Source of the DNA: Taishania sp965247975
GTDB taxonomy: Bacteria > Bacteroidota > Bacteroidia > Flavobacteriales_D > Crocinitomicaceae
Length of the DNA stretch: 64,000 bases
Assembly (NCBI GenBank): GCA_965247975.1
Contig: OZ252050.1
Span: forward strand, 248,001 to 312,000
Reading direction: 5' to 3'
The position numbers were made by a program, and so were the translations under genes. Each line of letters begins with the position of its first letter. The stretch's first letter is position 1. The notes under the pieces were generated by a model. The model ran no database searches. It was given only the letters and a program-made list of their open reading frames with translations, and was not told the origin of the DNA. Shown here one piece after another: positions 31,289 to 40,442 of the stretch.

Positions 31289-34162
31289 ATGAACTTTGGA
31301 TTAATGTTTAAAGCTGAAATATATTTACTTATTGTCTTATTTACATTTCTGGGACGATCAGCTGTCTCTCAGGAAAAACTGCATGTAAACCGGTTCACCA
31401 CGCAAGACGGTTTGCCTTCTAACACAATTTATAGCATCCTTGAAGATAAAAAGGGTTTTCTGTGGATCGGAACAGAGTTTGGTGTGGCGCGTTATGATGG
31501 TGTTGCTTTTAAAACTTTTACTGCCGAAGATGGTTTAACTGATAATAATGTTCTGAATATTATTGAAGATAACAAGGGGCGTATTTGGTTCATTCATTTT
31601 GCTTCTGCACCAACTTTTTACGAGAACGGTGAGATTTATAATAAAAACAATCACGCTTTCTTGAAATTGTTGGATTTGTCTAAACTTCAAACACCTCCAG
31701 CTAATTTTTTAGATTTAAAAACTAAACGTCTTTTTTTCCCTATTGGAGTCGAAAAAGATAGCTTGCAACTACAAAATATAGATGGTTATCGTCAAGATTT
31801 AATTCATCTTAATGAGAATGCATCAGGAATTAAGCCAAATTTTTTTTTCAATGTTAAACAGCATTTATTTGTTTTGCCGACAAGTGGTGCTCAAATCTCA
31901 AATAAAAAAAATGTAACAACTCGTTCAGTTTACCCATATTTTTTAGACAAATCGAAGCAAAACAACACAAGAGTGTATTTCACTAATATGCAAGAACAAA
32001 AATCTGGCTGGATTAATTTAAAAACGGGTGATTTCATAAAGAAAGACGTCTGCGCTGAAATTGTAGCTTATGGTCCATATAGTAGAAAAGTTTTTCTTAT
32101 TCATAAATCGGAATTGTCAATTTGGTCGAAAAACTTAGACACCCTCATTGTGAAGTATCAGATCCCTGATGGTGTTAAAAATATTGTAGAGGATCAAAAT
32201 GGTCAACTTTGGATGTCTGGACACCATGGTTTGTACATGGTTACAAGTCAATTCACACATAATTTGTTTGAAACTGATCAAAAAACAATTGCTTTCAACT
32301 CGATCTTTGAAAGGAACGGAGTTTTCTTAGCTGGCTCAGACAATCAGGGAATTTATGTTATTAATCATGGGCAACAAAAAATCCTAGTTTCTGATATAGA
32401 AACGAACAGAATTCACGGATTTGTAAACTATAAAAACAGGATCATTTTTGGAGCCGATGGTGGTATTTTTGAAATTAAAGGAGAAAAGATAATCAAATTA
32501 AGAGAGCTATCGATAAAGGACATTGAGCTAGACGGAATTGGTGGGGTACTATTTGCGTCAGCATCTGGAATTTTACGATTGCGTGATAATCACTTCGAAA
32601 CCCTCTACAATCAGAGGACTACTTCAGTATTTCAATTGAATAAGTCAACAATTTGGCTTGGGACGCTTAATGGAATGTTTGAGGTTAAAGAAAAAAATGT
32701 AGTTGTCGTTAACAAGATAAAAACCAAGACTCAACTTGATTTCTCTAATATCAAGGATATTAAGAGAGACCAAGATGGTAATATCTGGATAGCTACACAC
32801 TTGGATGGACTTTTCATGTATAATCGTGCAAAAGGTTTTGTTTCTGTTAATAGTGAAAATTGCACCGTCCCAATTGCCACAAATATATGTTTAAAACTTT
32901 TTGTTGACGAAAATAAGTTAGTTTGGGCAGCCACGGCAAAGGGAATTACGCGAATTAAAAAAGTAGGAGATCGTTTTTTGGTCGAGAATTTCTCACACTC
33001 TGACGGAATAATTCGTGAAGATATTCATGATTTATGTGTGAAAAGTAACAAGCTATATTTGGCAACAAGTAATGGCTGTTTCGAAATCAAAATACCAAAG
33101 CCAAGTACTTTTAATTCTATTGCTTCAATAGAGAAAATTTGGGTGAATGGAGAAGCAATTAGTAAAAATAAAACCAAATTCGAGCATGACGAAAACAATT
33201 TTACGTTTTCTATTGCGGCTTCTTTTACTAGTGCAGTGAATAATAAGTATCACTTTAAATACAAACTTGAAGGTGCAGAAAACCAATGGCGGGATTTACA
33301 TAGTGATGAAATCAATTTGCTTAATTTGAATCCAGGAGAATATTTACTGCGAGTGAAGCCCTATTCACCGAAAGGTGGTGAAGTTAGTGAGGTTTATTGG
33401 GGTTTTAGGATTAATAAACCTTGGTACAACAAATGGTGGTTTTATGTAATTTCGATAGGATTATTTTTGATGATTGTTGTCTATTTTATTTCGAGAGAAA
33501 CAAAAAGAATAAAAGCGTCAATAAATTTATCACGCATGGAATTAAAAGTACTTAGAGCACAAATGAATCCACATTTCATTTTTAATGCCCTCAATTCTAT
33601 TCAGCATCAATTGTTTTCAAAAGATTTCAAAAGTGCCAATACTTTTATTTCTAAATTTGCTAAGCTTCTCCGAAGCAATTTGCATTACTCGGCACAGGAA
33701 TTTATTGATGTGAACGAAGAAATAGCTTTCCTGACCAATTACCTTGAATTGGAAAAATACCGTTTTGAGAACTTATTCGATTTTGAATTTGTTATGAAAA
33801 ACTTTGACACAAATGACACCTTCAAATTGCCACCTTTTATGGTTCAGCCTTTACTCGAAAATTGTATAAAGCACGCTTTTAAAAATTTAAGTCATGGCGG
33901 AAAAATAAAAATTACTTTTATTAAACTTAATGAACATTTACTTGAAATATCGATTGAAGATAATGGCAAAGGAATACCCGAGAATTTTGTAATTAAAAAA
34001 AGTAAAAATATTGGAGATTCGGTTGGCCTAGGTATCATTTCTGAAAGAATCAAAATTCTATCCCGACAACATAAATCCAAGAAATTTATTTTTCGAATAG
34101 AAAATAGTGAAAACCAAACCGGAACAAATGCAACGTTAATTTTACCTATATTAGACCTATGA
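31289..34162 (+). CDS. Sensor kinase: two-component propeller, Y_Y_Y domain and LytS-type kinase
   Basis: A 957-residue transmembrane sensor. It has a signal sequence (about 10-27), then beta-propeller repeats starting FTTQDGLPSNTIYSILEDKKG and FLWIGTEFGVARYDG (about 36-72), with later blades such as DQDGNIWIATHLDGLFMYN. A Y_Y_Y domain follows (YHFKYKLEGAENQWRDL, about 654-670), then one helix (about 715-735). The cytoplasmic LytS-type kinase has LRAQMNPHFIFNALNSIQH (phospho-His about 761), PPFMVQPLLENCIKHAFKN (about 848-866) and EDNGKGIPENF. The key His and Asn are present. It overlaps the LytTR regulator by four bases, forming a complete two-component pair. The signal sensed is unknown; propellers of this sort often bind glycans, but nothing here proves that. 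Confidence 0.92.
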   Translation: MNFGLMFKAEIYLLIVLFTFLGRSAVSQEKLHVNRFTTQDGLPSNTIYSILEDKKGFLWIGTEFGVARYDGVAFKTFTAEDGLTDNNVLNIIEDNKGRIWFIHFASAPTFYENGEIYNKNNHAFLKLLDLSKLQTPPANFLDLKTKRLFFPIGVEKDSLQLQNIDGYRQDLIHLNENASGIKPNFFFNVKQHLFVLPTSGAQISNKKNVTTRSVYPYFLDKSKQNNTRVYFTNMQEQKSGWINLKTGDFIKKDVCAEIVAYGPYSRKVFLIHKSELSIWSKNLDTLIVKYQIPDGVKNIVEDQNGQLWMSGHHGLYMVTSQFTHNLFETDQKTIAFNSIFERNGVFLAGSDNQGIYVINHGQQKILVSDIETNRIHGFVNYKNRIIFGADGGIFEIKGEKIIKLRELSIKDIELDGIGGVLFASASGILRLRDNHFETLYNQRTTSVFQLNKSTIWLGTLNGMFEVKEKNVVVVNKIKTKTQLDFSNIKDIKRDQDGNIWIATHLDGLFMYNRAKGFVSVNSENCTVPIATNICLKLFVDENKLVWAATAKGITRIKKVGDRFLVENFSHSDGIIREDIHDLCVKSNKLYLATSNGCFEIKIPKPSTFNSIASIEKIWVNGEAISKNKTKFEHDENNFTFSIAASFTSAVNNKYHFKYKLEGAENQWRDLHSDEINLLNLNPGEYLLRVKPYSPKGGEVSEVYWGFRINKPWYNKWWFYVISIGLFLMIVVYFISRETKRIKASINLSRMELKVLRAQMNPHFIFNALNSIQHQLFSKDFKSANTFISKFAKLLRSNLHYSAQEFIDVNEEIAFLTNYLELEKYRFENLFDFEFVMKNFDTNDTFKLPPFMVQPLLENCIKHAFKNLSHGGKIKITFIKLNEHLLEISIEDNGKGIPENFVIKKSKNIGDSVGLGIISERIKILSRQHKSKKFIFRIENSENQTGTNATLILPILDL

Positions 34163-34905
34163 CAACTTATATTTTAATTGAGGACGAACCTAAAAGTCGA
34201 ATATTAATGCAACAAATCATGAACGAATATTTTCCCAATTGGAAATTGCTCACGGTTTGCTCGTCCGTTTCCGAGGGCGTTGAGGCTATTAACGCTTTCC
34301 AACCTAACTTGGTGCTAATGGATATTGAAATTGGTGAGGGTACAGCCTTTGACGTTTTGCAGCATTTTGAAAAACCCTATTTTAAAGTGATTTTTGTCTC
34401 TGCCTATGAGCATTATGCCTTGAAAGCTATCAAGTTTTCGGCTTTGGATTATATCATGAAACCTATAAATGTTTCTGAGCTTGAAAAGGTATTGCGAAAA
34501 TTCGAAGCTTCTCAAGAGCCTGACCTCCGCGTAGAACAAGTGAAGCAATTTTACAATGCCAAAAACCTTGTGAGTACTATTATGGTTCCCACAGGAAAAG
34601 GCTTTCAATTGATTAAACTAGATGAAATTGCGTATCTTGAAGCAACAGGTTCTTATGTATTTATACACATGCTTGATAAATCGCAAGTATTGGCTACCCA
34701 TACTTTGGGTTATTATGAAGATTTATTGACAGAAGAATCTTTTTTTCGTGTTCACAAATCATTTATTGTAAATATAAACCAAGTAAGTAAGGTTCTTACT
34801 CAAAAAACCCTTCAAATTGAGCTCGCTGATGGACGCACCATTGATTTGGCACACCGACGAAAAGAACCATTTTTGCTAGCACTGAAGTGTAAAAACAAAA
34901 ATTGA
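34159..34905 (+). CDS. LytTR-family response regulator
   Basis: DNA-binding partner of the preceding kinase. The 248-residue protein has a receiver domain (YILIEDEPKSRILM at the acidic pocket, phospho-Asp54 in LVLMDIEIGEG, FVSAYEHYALKAIKFSALDY with the conserved Ser/Thr and aromatic, and IMKPI with the Lys). A LytTR domain follows from about 140, with LIKLDEIAYLEATGSYVFIH and FFRVHKSFIVNINQVSKVL (about 195-213). All conserved residues are present. ATG at 34159 overlaps the kinase stop (ATGA). Targets are unknown; the T9SS cargo gene 286 bases downstream is a candidate by proximity only. Confidence 0.95.
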   Translation: MTTYILIEDEPKSRILMQQIMNEYFPNWKLLTVCSSVSEGVEAINAFQPNLVLMDIEIGEGTAFDVLQHFEKPYFKVIFVSAYEHYALKAIKFSALDYIMKPINVSELEKVLRKFEASQEPDLRVEQVKQFYNAKNLVSTIMVPTGKGFQLIKLDEIAYLEATGSYVFIHMLDKSQVLATHTLGYYEDLLTEESFFRVHKSFIVNINQVSKVLTQKTLQIELADGRTIDLAHRRKEPFLLALKCKNKN

Positions 34906-35191
34906 AGTCAATTCAATGATTTTCAGTACTTGACAATAACTTAGTTACGTCTCATTTTATTACCAAGTTAAAAATTCATGTAGACGTTAACATCACCAAA
35001 CCAACGTTTATTCAAAAATCCAATACGGTTATTTAATAATTTTCAGCGGTTATTATGCGAGCATAACGATTAAGGTTTCCCGTTTTTTTAATTCGTATTT
35101 CTGACTCAACTTAGCCTTGTTCAACACAGAACAAAGGAGAAACCCGAGTCGCCGAAATAAAGGATAAAGGGGAAATTAAAATTTATGTATT

Positions 35192-37324
35192 ATGAAAAAT
35201 TTAGTACTTCTGTCAAGTCTTTTCACTTGGTTAATATTAACAATGATGGTTACTCCTATCCGCGCTCAATCTTATCAATATGCTACCTCATTGGAAGCGC
35301 AAGGTAGTTTTGATGTTTTGGTGGTGCGATCAGTGGACACAGACGCCATAGGAAATTCGTATGCCACAGGCTATTTTGAAGGTTCTGTTAACGCTCCGAA
35401 TGGTTTGATTTCCAGCACAATTGGCTCGCAAGATATTTTTGTGTCAAAATTTGACACTGGTGGTAACCTTATCTGGTTCATAAAGGCTGGTGGAAATAGT
35501 GAAGATGGCTCAAATGATATAAGTGTTGAGACTTTTGGAAATGGCTCATTTTTTATAACGGGTTATGTAAAATTCGCTGGCACAGTTTCTTTCTTTAAAC
35601 AAGTTGGCAGCATAACTTTAGTCCCCTCGACAGGAAGTGTTGGATCTGCAAAGCAAGGATTTATTGCGAAATATGATTTGAATGGGAATGCGATTTGGGT
35701 TAAACCGATTAACACAACTACTAGTTATACTTGTAATGTACCTCAAGAGTCAGAAGGTATTTCATTGGTGGCATCCTATCGTCATACAAATGGTATGAAT
35801 TTCGAAAGACATGTGTATGTAACAGGTTATTTTTCAGGAGATTTAGGACATTTTCAAAATAGTAATGGTAGTCTAAGAACCATTCTTGGTCATGGGGGTT
35901 CGTTAATTGCACCTTGTGGATTTACTGCAAAATTTAATGGAACTAACGGTGGGGCAATGTGGGCTCAAAGTATGGCTGCTAATGGTTCTAGTTTTTCCAT
36001 GGGGAAAAGTATTGATGTTGGAAATCCTCAAAACTTTGGATCAGGACGCTTATACGTGTTTGGGGATTTTGATGGAACAGGAAATTTTGGTGGTAATACA
36101 ATGACTAATGGATCTGGTAATACTGAGGCTTTTATTTTCAGTTCAAATGGAGCAAACGGTTCGGGCTATTGGGCAAATAAATACTCAGCTACAAATGGAG
36201 ATGCCAATGCCAGAGAAGTTTCAATCGAACAATCAAATACGGACTTCTTTTGTGTGATTGGAGATTTTAGAGGTTCTGCTTTATCCTACACGGGAGGTGG
36301 AAGTGGCAATAGCAATGGCGGAAGGGATGTGTTCATTTCTAAAATTAATGCTACAAATGGATCAATTAGTGTCTTTAAGGTTTTTGGGGGAATGTATGAC
36401 CAATATGGATCTGGCCTTGTGATGGAAAGACAGAACGGAATTCCAGATGTTTTTATTTCAGGAGTTTTCAATCAGCAATTGACTTTTGACAATGGTCAGC
36501 AAATAAATACCTTATTGCCTGGCCAGTTTGAAAACGATCATTTCTTTGCAAGATTAGATAATAATTTGGATATACTTTGCTACGATTCATGGGATGCTGA
36601 TATGCTGCTCGATATAAATCTTGGCGAAGCGAGAATTGATGCTAATAAGGTCTGTATAACTAAAGGGAACACTCAAGCTGTAATAGGCGGGATGTTCTTT
36701 GATAATGAAACGCCAACCTTTAATTTCACGAGTCTTTCGTCTACTTCATCTGTAGGTTCATTTGTATCTTTGTTTGCTTGTTGTGATTGTCCACCTCCTT
36801 CGATAGATGTGCAACGTGATGCATTAGGAACTAATGCTAATCTTTATTTTACGTATCCGAATTGTTCCAGCTCAACACCTTCCATGTTTCAATTCTATTT
36901 CCAAGAATTACCAACGGGTCAATTCAACCCTCTTGGATTGCCTTGGGGTACAACGGTGTTCACCATGTCTAATTTAATGGCATATCCAACAATGTACAAT
37001 TGGTTTACACAATCCGGGTGTACAAGTTCACCAATAATTACTAAAAATGTAGAAATTTCGGAAACAATTGGAAATGATATGCATATGACCGCTTTCCCAA
37101 ACCCTTCTCAAGGACTAATAAAAATTGTTTTCGAAAAATCCGAAATTAATAGGAGCTGTATAATTAAGGTGACGGATCAATATGGCAGAATTATTTTAGA
37201 ACAAGAGAAAACAGCCGATATGGAATCATCAACCTTAGATTTTACGCAATTTGAATCCGGCGTTTATTTAATTCATGCAGAGCTTCAAGATAAAACAGAA
37301 ATTTTACGCGTAATAAAAGAATAG
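35192..37324 (+). CDS. Secreted T9SS cargo protein with beta-propeller-like repeats
   Basis: A 710-residue exported protein. Signal peptide residues 1-25 end near PIRAQS. The body has repeated blades of the SBBP/YD-free type (DIFVSKFDTGGNLIWFIKAG at about 85-104, FIAKYDLNGNAIWVKPI, FTAKFNGTNGGAMWAQSM), suggesting a propeller. A Cys-rich segment (FACCDCPPPS) and a C-terminal type A sorting domain follow, about 628-710 (MTAFPNPSQGLIKIVFEKSE, TDQYGRIILEQEK, LDFTQFESGVYLIHA). The last domain directs secretion through T9SS and surface attachment. The gene is monocistronic with a strong terminator. Function unknown beyond surface exposure. Confidence 0.9.
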   Translation: MKNLVLLSSLFTWLILTMMVTPIRAQSYQYATSLEAQGSFDVLVVRSVDTDAIGNSYATGYFEGSVNAPNGLISSTIGSQDIFVSKFDTGGNLIWFIKAGGNSEDGSNDISVETFGNGSFFITGYVKFAGTVSFFKQVGSITLVPSTGSVGSAKQGFIAKYDLNGNAIWVKPINTTTSYTCNVPQESEGISLVASYRHTNGMNFERHVYVTGYFSGDLGHFQNSNGSLRTILGHGGSLIAPCGFTAKFNGTNGGAMWAQSMAANGSSFSMGKSIDVGNPQNFGSGRLYVFGDFDGTGNFGGNTMTNGSGNTEAFIFSSNGANGSGYWANKYSATNGDANAREVSIEQSNTDFFCVIGDFRGSALSYTGGGSGNSNGGRDVFISKINATNGSISVFKVFGGMYDQYGSGLVMERQNGIPDVFISGVFNQQLTFDNGQQINTLLPGQFENDHFFARLDNNLDILCYDSWDADMLLDINLGEARIDANKVCITKGNTQAVIGGMFFDNETPTFNFTSLSSTSSVGSFVSLFACCDCPPPSIDVQRDALGTNANLYFTYPNCSSSTPSMFQFYFQELPTGQFNPLGLPWGTTVFTMSNLMAYPTMYNWFTQSGCTSSPIITKNVEISETIGNDMHMTAFPNPSQGLIKIVFEKSEINRSCIIKVTDQYGRIILEQEKTADMESSTLDFTQFESGVYLIHAELQDKTEILRVIKE

Positions 37325-37350
37325 ACTTTAACAAATTTACCCTTTTTTCA

Positions 37351-37388
37351 CCACGAACTCAGAGATCTTTTTGAGTTCGTGGTTTTTT
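37351..37388 (+). terminator. Rho-independent terminator of the T9SS cargo gene
   Basis: CCACGAACTCA pairs perfectly with TGAGTTCGTGG over 11 pairs around a GAGATCTTTT loop, followed by TTTTTT. It starts 27 bases after the stop codon. Confidence 0.88.
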
Positions 37389-37491
37389 GCATCTTCATGT
37401 TTACTTTCTCGAATTTTATAGTGAAACAAACTTCTGGATTATGTATTTATCCAACTTTCCATAAAGAAAATAAATATTTTCAAAAACTTTT

Positions 37492-37519
37492 GTAACTTTT
37501 CATTCACTTAACTGTCTTA
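37492..37519 (+). promoter_or_regulatory. ECF-type promoter of the sigma factor gene
   Basis: GTAACTT (37492-37498), 15 bases, then GTCTTA (37514-37519) closely resembles the GGAACTT-N15/16-GTCTAA form recognised by RpoE-like sigma factors. It lies 20 bases before the ATG of the ECF sigma gene, which suggests the factor activates its own gene. Inference from motif similarity. Confidence 0.55.
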
Positions 37520-37539
37520 CCTCTGAAACCCAACATGAA

Positions 37540-38025
37540 ATGACAACAAAGGAGTACAATGTAGCAGTCGATAGTTATGCAGATAATCTGTATCGCTTTG
37601 CATTGAAACACCTTAAAAATGAAATGCTTGCAAAAGATGTTGTGCAAGACACGTTCGAAAAAGTATGGGTAAAACACGAAGATATTGATGGACAAAAAGT
37701 GAAGTCATATTTGTTCACGACAGCGTATCATGCAATTGTTGATTCAGCAAAAAAAGAATCGAAAAGTGGCGATTGGGAAAAAGTTTCGAATGATTATGGA
37801 AGCACTTCTCAAGCACCAATAGATTTGCAAGAATTGTTGCATGAAGCCTTGGATCGTTTGCCCGAAGTGCAAAAATCAGTGGTGCTTTTGCGCGATTATG
37901 AAGGTTATAATTATGGAGAAATAGCTGAAATTACAAATTTGAGCGAATCTCAAGTAAAGGTGTACATATTTCGGGCAAGAGTTGCTCTGAAAGATTACAT
38001 CAAACGTTTAGACTTGGTTATATAA
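37540..38025 (+). CDS. ECF-family RNA polymerase sigma factor
   Basis: A 161-residue sigma-70 family protein of extracytoplasmic-function type. Region 2 covers about 10-75 (YADNLYRFALKHLKNEMLAK, VVQDTFEKVWVKHEDIDGQK, VKSYLFTTAYHAIVDSAKKE). Region 4 covers about 100-155, with LDRLPEVQKSVVLLRDYEGY and NYGEIAEITNLSESQVKVYI as helix-turn-helix. There is no region 3 and no extra C-terminal domain. A promoter of ECF type sits directly upstream, and the next gene begins on the base after its stop codon, in keeping with a sigma/anti-sigma pair. Regulon unknown. Confidence 0.94.
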   Translation: MTTKEYNVAVDSYADNLYRFALKHLKNEMLAKDVVQDTFEKVWVKHEDIDGQKVKSYLFTTAYHAIVDSAKKESKSGDWEKVSNDYGSTSQAPIDLQELLHEALDRLPEVQKSVVLLRDYEGYNYGEIAEITNLSESQVKVYIFRARVALKDYIKRLDLVI

Positions 38026-39078
38026 ATGGAACGGATAAGTATTTTTAATTATGAATCATTTTACCTCGATTTCTTAGAAGGAAATTTGAACGAGGAAGAT
38101 ACTGCTTTGTTTCTTGATTTTATTGCAACACATCCAGAGTTGGAAGTTGATTTAGATGAACTACCAACGGTTGATGTTGCGCTGCTTAAGGTGGATGCGG
38201 ATTTTGTGAATGGTCTGAAACAAACAGATTTTGAAGCAGATATCATTACTTTTAAAACTGTGGAATCATTTATGATTGCAAGTATCGAAGGTCAACTTTC
38301 GAACCAAAAAGAAAAAGAACTGTTGGCGTTCGTTTCGAACCATAAAACGATGGCAATTGAATTCGAGCAAATTAAAAAGTTAAAATTAGTTGCCGATCAA
38401 CGTGTTGTTTTTGGTGATAAAGGAATTTTGAAACAAAGCAAGAAATTGGTGCTTTGGCCTTATGTCGCTGTTGCGGCAAGTATTTTATTCGCCATTTTCA
38501 TTTATCAAGGTTTTCAAAATAATGAATCAAATTCTATCGGTTTGGCTCTTAAGAATTCAAAAGGAAACGAAAAACCGAAAAGTAATTCATCAAATAATGC
38601 TAAAAATAATTCAGGAAAGGAATTGAATGAGCTACAGAATTTTGACAATGTAGTGGTTAAAAATGATCAGGTAAAAGTAAATGCTTTAGCAAACGAGCAT
38701 CCATCAAATAAAGAAACATTAGCAAAGAACGATACTAAAGAAAGCCATCGTCAAGTGGATGTAAAGAAAACCAAAGATGAGTTGGAAATTGCTGCTATCG
38801 ATAAAAAAGACATTTTGATTACCAAAGCAGTAGCTCCGCAGTTGATTGAAGTTGAAGTAAAAAATCAATCAATTGCTGAAGTGAAAAGCAATGATTCAAA
38901 GTCAAATCAATCTGGAGTTTTGGCAATGAATGAAATGAAAAATCCCATTAAACCCATAACGAATAGATTATCAGATTTAACAAATACCGAGATTGATATC
39001 CGCACTGCTCAAAAAGCGCAAGGAAAACGAAAAGGATTTTACGTTAAAATTGGAAAATTCGAAATTGAACGAAAATAG
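38026..39078 (+). CDS. Single-pass membrane protein, probable anti-sigma factor
   Basis: The 350-residue product has a cytoplasmic N-terminal part of about 145 residues, one helix (about 146-162, LWPYVAVAASILFAIFIYQG) and a long Asn/Lys/Ser-rich, probably disordered periplasmic part ending in a basic stretch (GKRKGFYVKIGKFEIERK). The N-terminal part contains two similar acidic segments, YLDFLEGNLNEEDTALFLDF (about 13-32) and MIASIEGQLSNQKEKELLAF (about 83-102). They look like repeated E-G-x-L-x-x-x-E-x-x-x-L modules seen in the sigma-binding part of Bacteroidota anti-sigma proteins. No zinc-binding HxxxCxxC motif is present. The call rests on position and topology. Confidence 0.7.
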   Translation: MERISIFNYESFYLDFLEGNLNEEDTALFLDFIATHPELEVDLDELPTVDVALLKVDADFVNGLKQTDFEADIITFKTVESFMIASIEGQLSNQKEKELLAFVSNHKTMAIEFEQIKKLKLVADQRVVFGDKGILKQSKKLVLWPYVAVAASILFAIFIYQGFQNNESNSIGLALKNSKGNEKPKSNSSNNAKNNSGKELNELQNFDNVVVKNDQVKVNALANEHPSNKETLAKNDTKESHRQVDVKKTKDELEIAAIDKKDILITKAVAPQLIEVEVKNQSIAEVKSNDSKSNQSGVLAMNEMKNPIKPITNRLSDLTNTEIDIRTAQKAQGKRKGFYVKIGKFEIERK

Positions 39079-39114
39079 CATATAATCCTGACCTACCTTT
39101 TTTGCTTCAAATCC

Positions 39115-40281
39115 TTAGTATTCAAACGTACCAAACTCAGATTTAATCGTCAATTTTTTTGTGTCACTCGATTCAACGCGACCAACAATTTGAGCATCAA
39201 CATCAAACGACTTTGAGATTTCAATAATTGAATTGGCAAGGTGTTCAGGTACATAAATTTCCATCCGATGTCCCATATTGAATACTTTGTACATTTCTTT
39301 CCAATCAGTTTTGGATTCTTCTTGTATCAATTTGAATAAGGGTGGAATTTCAAAGAGATTGTCTTTTATGATATGAACTTGATCAACAAAGTGAAGCACT
39401 TTCGTTTGCGCACCTCCTGAGCAATGAACCATTCCATGGATTTCAGCTCTATGCTTGTCTAAAATTTTCTTGATGATTGGCGCATAAGTCCGCGTAGGAG
39501 AAAGCACTAATTTCCCAGCGTCGATAGGAGTATTTTCAATGGTCTCTGTTAATGTTTTTGTTCCTGAATAAACCAAGTCAGAAGGAACACTTGCATCAAA
39601 ACTTTCTGGATATTTTTCAGCGAGAATTTTGGAAAAAACATCGTGACGTGCTGAGGTCAAGCCATTACTTCCCATTCCACCGTTGTATTCACTTTCATAA
39701 GTTGACTGTCCAAATGAAGCCAAACCAACAATTACATCACCGGGTTGAATAGTATGATTAGATATCACTTCACTTCGTTTCATGCGACAAACAACGGTTG
39801 AATCAACAATGATTGTTCTTACTAAGTCACCGACATCAGCTGTCTCACCTCCAGTTGAATGAATGCCAATTCCTTGCGCATTCAATTCCTTGAGTAAATC
39901 TTCTGTACCATTGATTATTTCAGAAATAACTGCTCCAGGAATTAAATTTTTGTTTCGCCCAATGGTCGAAGATAATAGAATATTATTGGTAGCTCCCACA
40001 CATAATAAATCATCAATGTTCATGATTAATGCATCTTGAGCAATTCCTTTCCAAACACTCAAATCACCCGTTTCTTTCCAATACATGTAAGCGAGTGATG
40101 ATTTCGTTCCTGCTCCATCAGCATGCATGACGATACAATAATTCTCGTCTCCCGTTAAATGATCAGGAACAATTTTGCAAAACGCCTGCGGAAATAATCC
40201 TTTGTCAACGTTTTTAATCGCATTGTGAACATCTTCTTTCCCAGCGGAAACACCTCTTAAATTGTATCGAATATCGGACAT
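39115..40281 (-). CDS. purM: Phosphoribosylformylglycinamidine cyclo-ligase (AIR synthase)
   Basis: Catalyses ATP-dependent ring closure to aminoimidazole ribotide in purine synthesis. The 388-residue protein has the N-terminal ATP/substrate signature HADGAGTKSSLAYMYWKETG (about 53-72), NIDDLLCVGATNN, STGGETADVGDLVRT (about 147-161), and GLASFGQSTYESEYNGGMGS. The C-terminal half has MVHCSGGAQTKVLHF and FNMGHRMEIYVPE. It is about 40 residues longer than E. coli PurM and matches the long form I associate with Bacteroidota. No other pur gene is near. A TTG-N17-TAAATTTG promoter lies just upstream. Confidence 0.9.
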   Translation of the reverse strand: MSDIRYNLRGVSAGKEDVHNAIKNVDKGLFPQAFCKIVPDHLTGDENYCIVMHADGAGTKSSLAYMYWKETGDLSVWKGIAQDALIMNIDDLLCVGATNNILLSSTIGRNKNLIPGAVISEIINGTEDLLKELNAQGIGIHSTGGETADVGDLVRTIIVDSTVVCRMKRSEVISNHTIQPGDVIVGLASFGQSTYESEYNGGMGSNGLTSARHDVFSKILAEKYPESFDASVPSDLVYSGTKTLTETIENTPIDAGKLVLSPTRTYAPIIKKILDKHRAEIHGMVHCSGGAQTKVLHFVDQVHIIKDNLFEIPPLFKLIQEESKTDWKEMYKVFNMGHRMEIYVPEHLANSIIEISKSFDVDAQIVGRVESSDTKKLTIKSEFGTFEY

Positions 40282-40298
40282 AGTTACTTTCTAAAGTG

Positions 40299-40326
40299 CA
40301 AATTTAGTTAAAATGAGCGACAACAA
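40299..40326 (-). promoter_or_regulatory. purM promoter, TTG-N17-TAAATTTG
   Basis: On the minus strand TTG (complement 40324-40326) and TAAATTTG (40299-40306) are 17 bases apart and the box ends 17 bases before the purM ATG. Good match to the Bacteroidota promoter form. Confidence 0.55.
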
Positions 40327-40442
40327 TTCGAAGAGTATCAGATCGAGTTGAGAATGAATTTATTGGCCTTGAGTTATTTTTAATGAATATTAACTCTTAA
40401 AAATCCTGCCTTTTCTTATTTTTACGTCAAATTAGAGTAAAT

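Noticed and set aside
34906..35191. Search for a riboswitch or sRNA in the gap before the T9SS cargo gene
   Set aside because: No convincing stem or conserved riboswitch core found; only AT-rich leader sequence.
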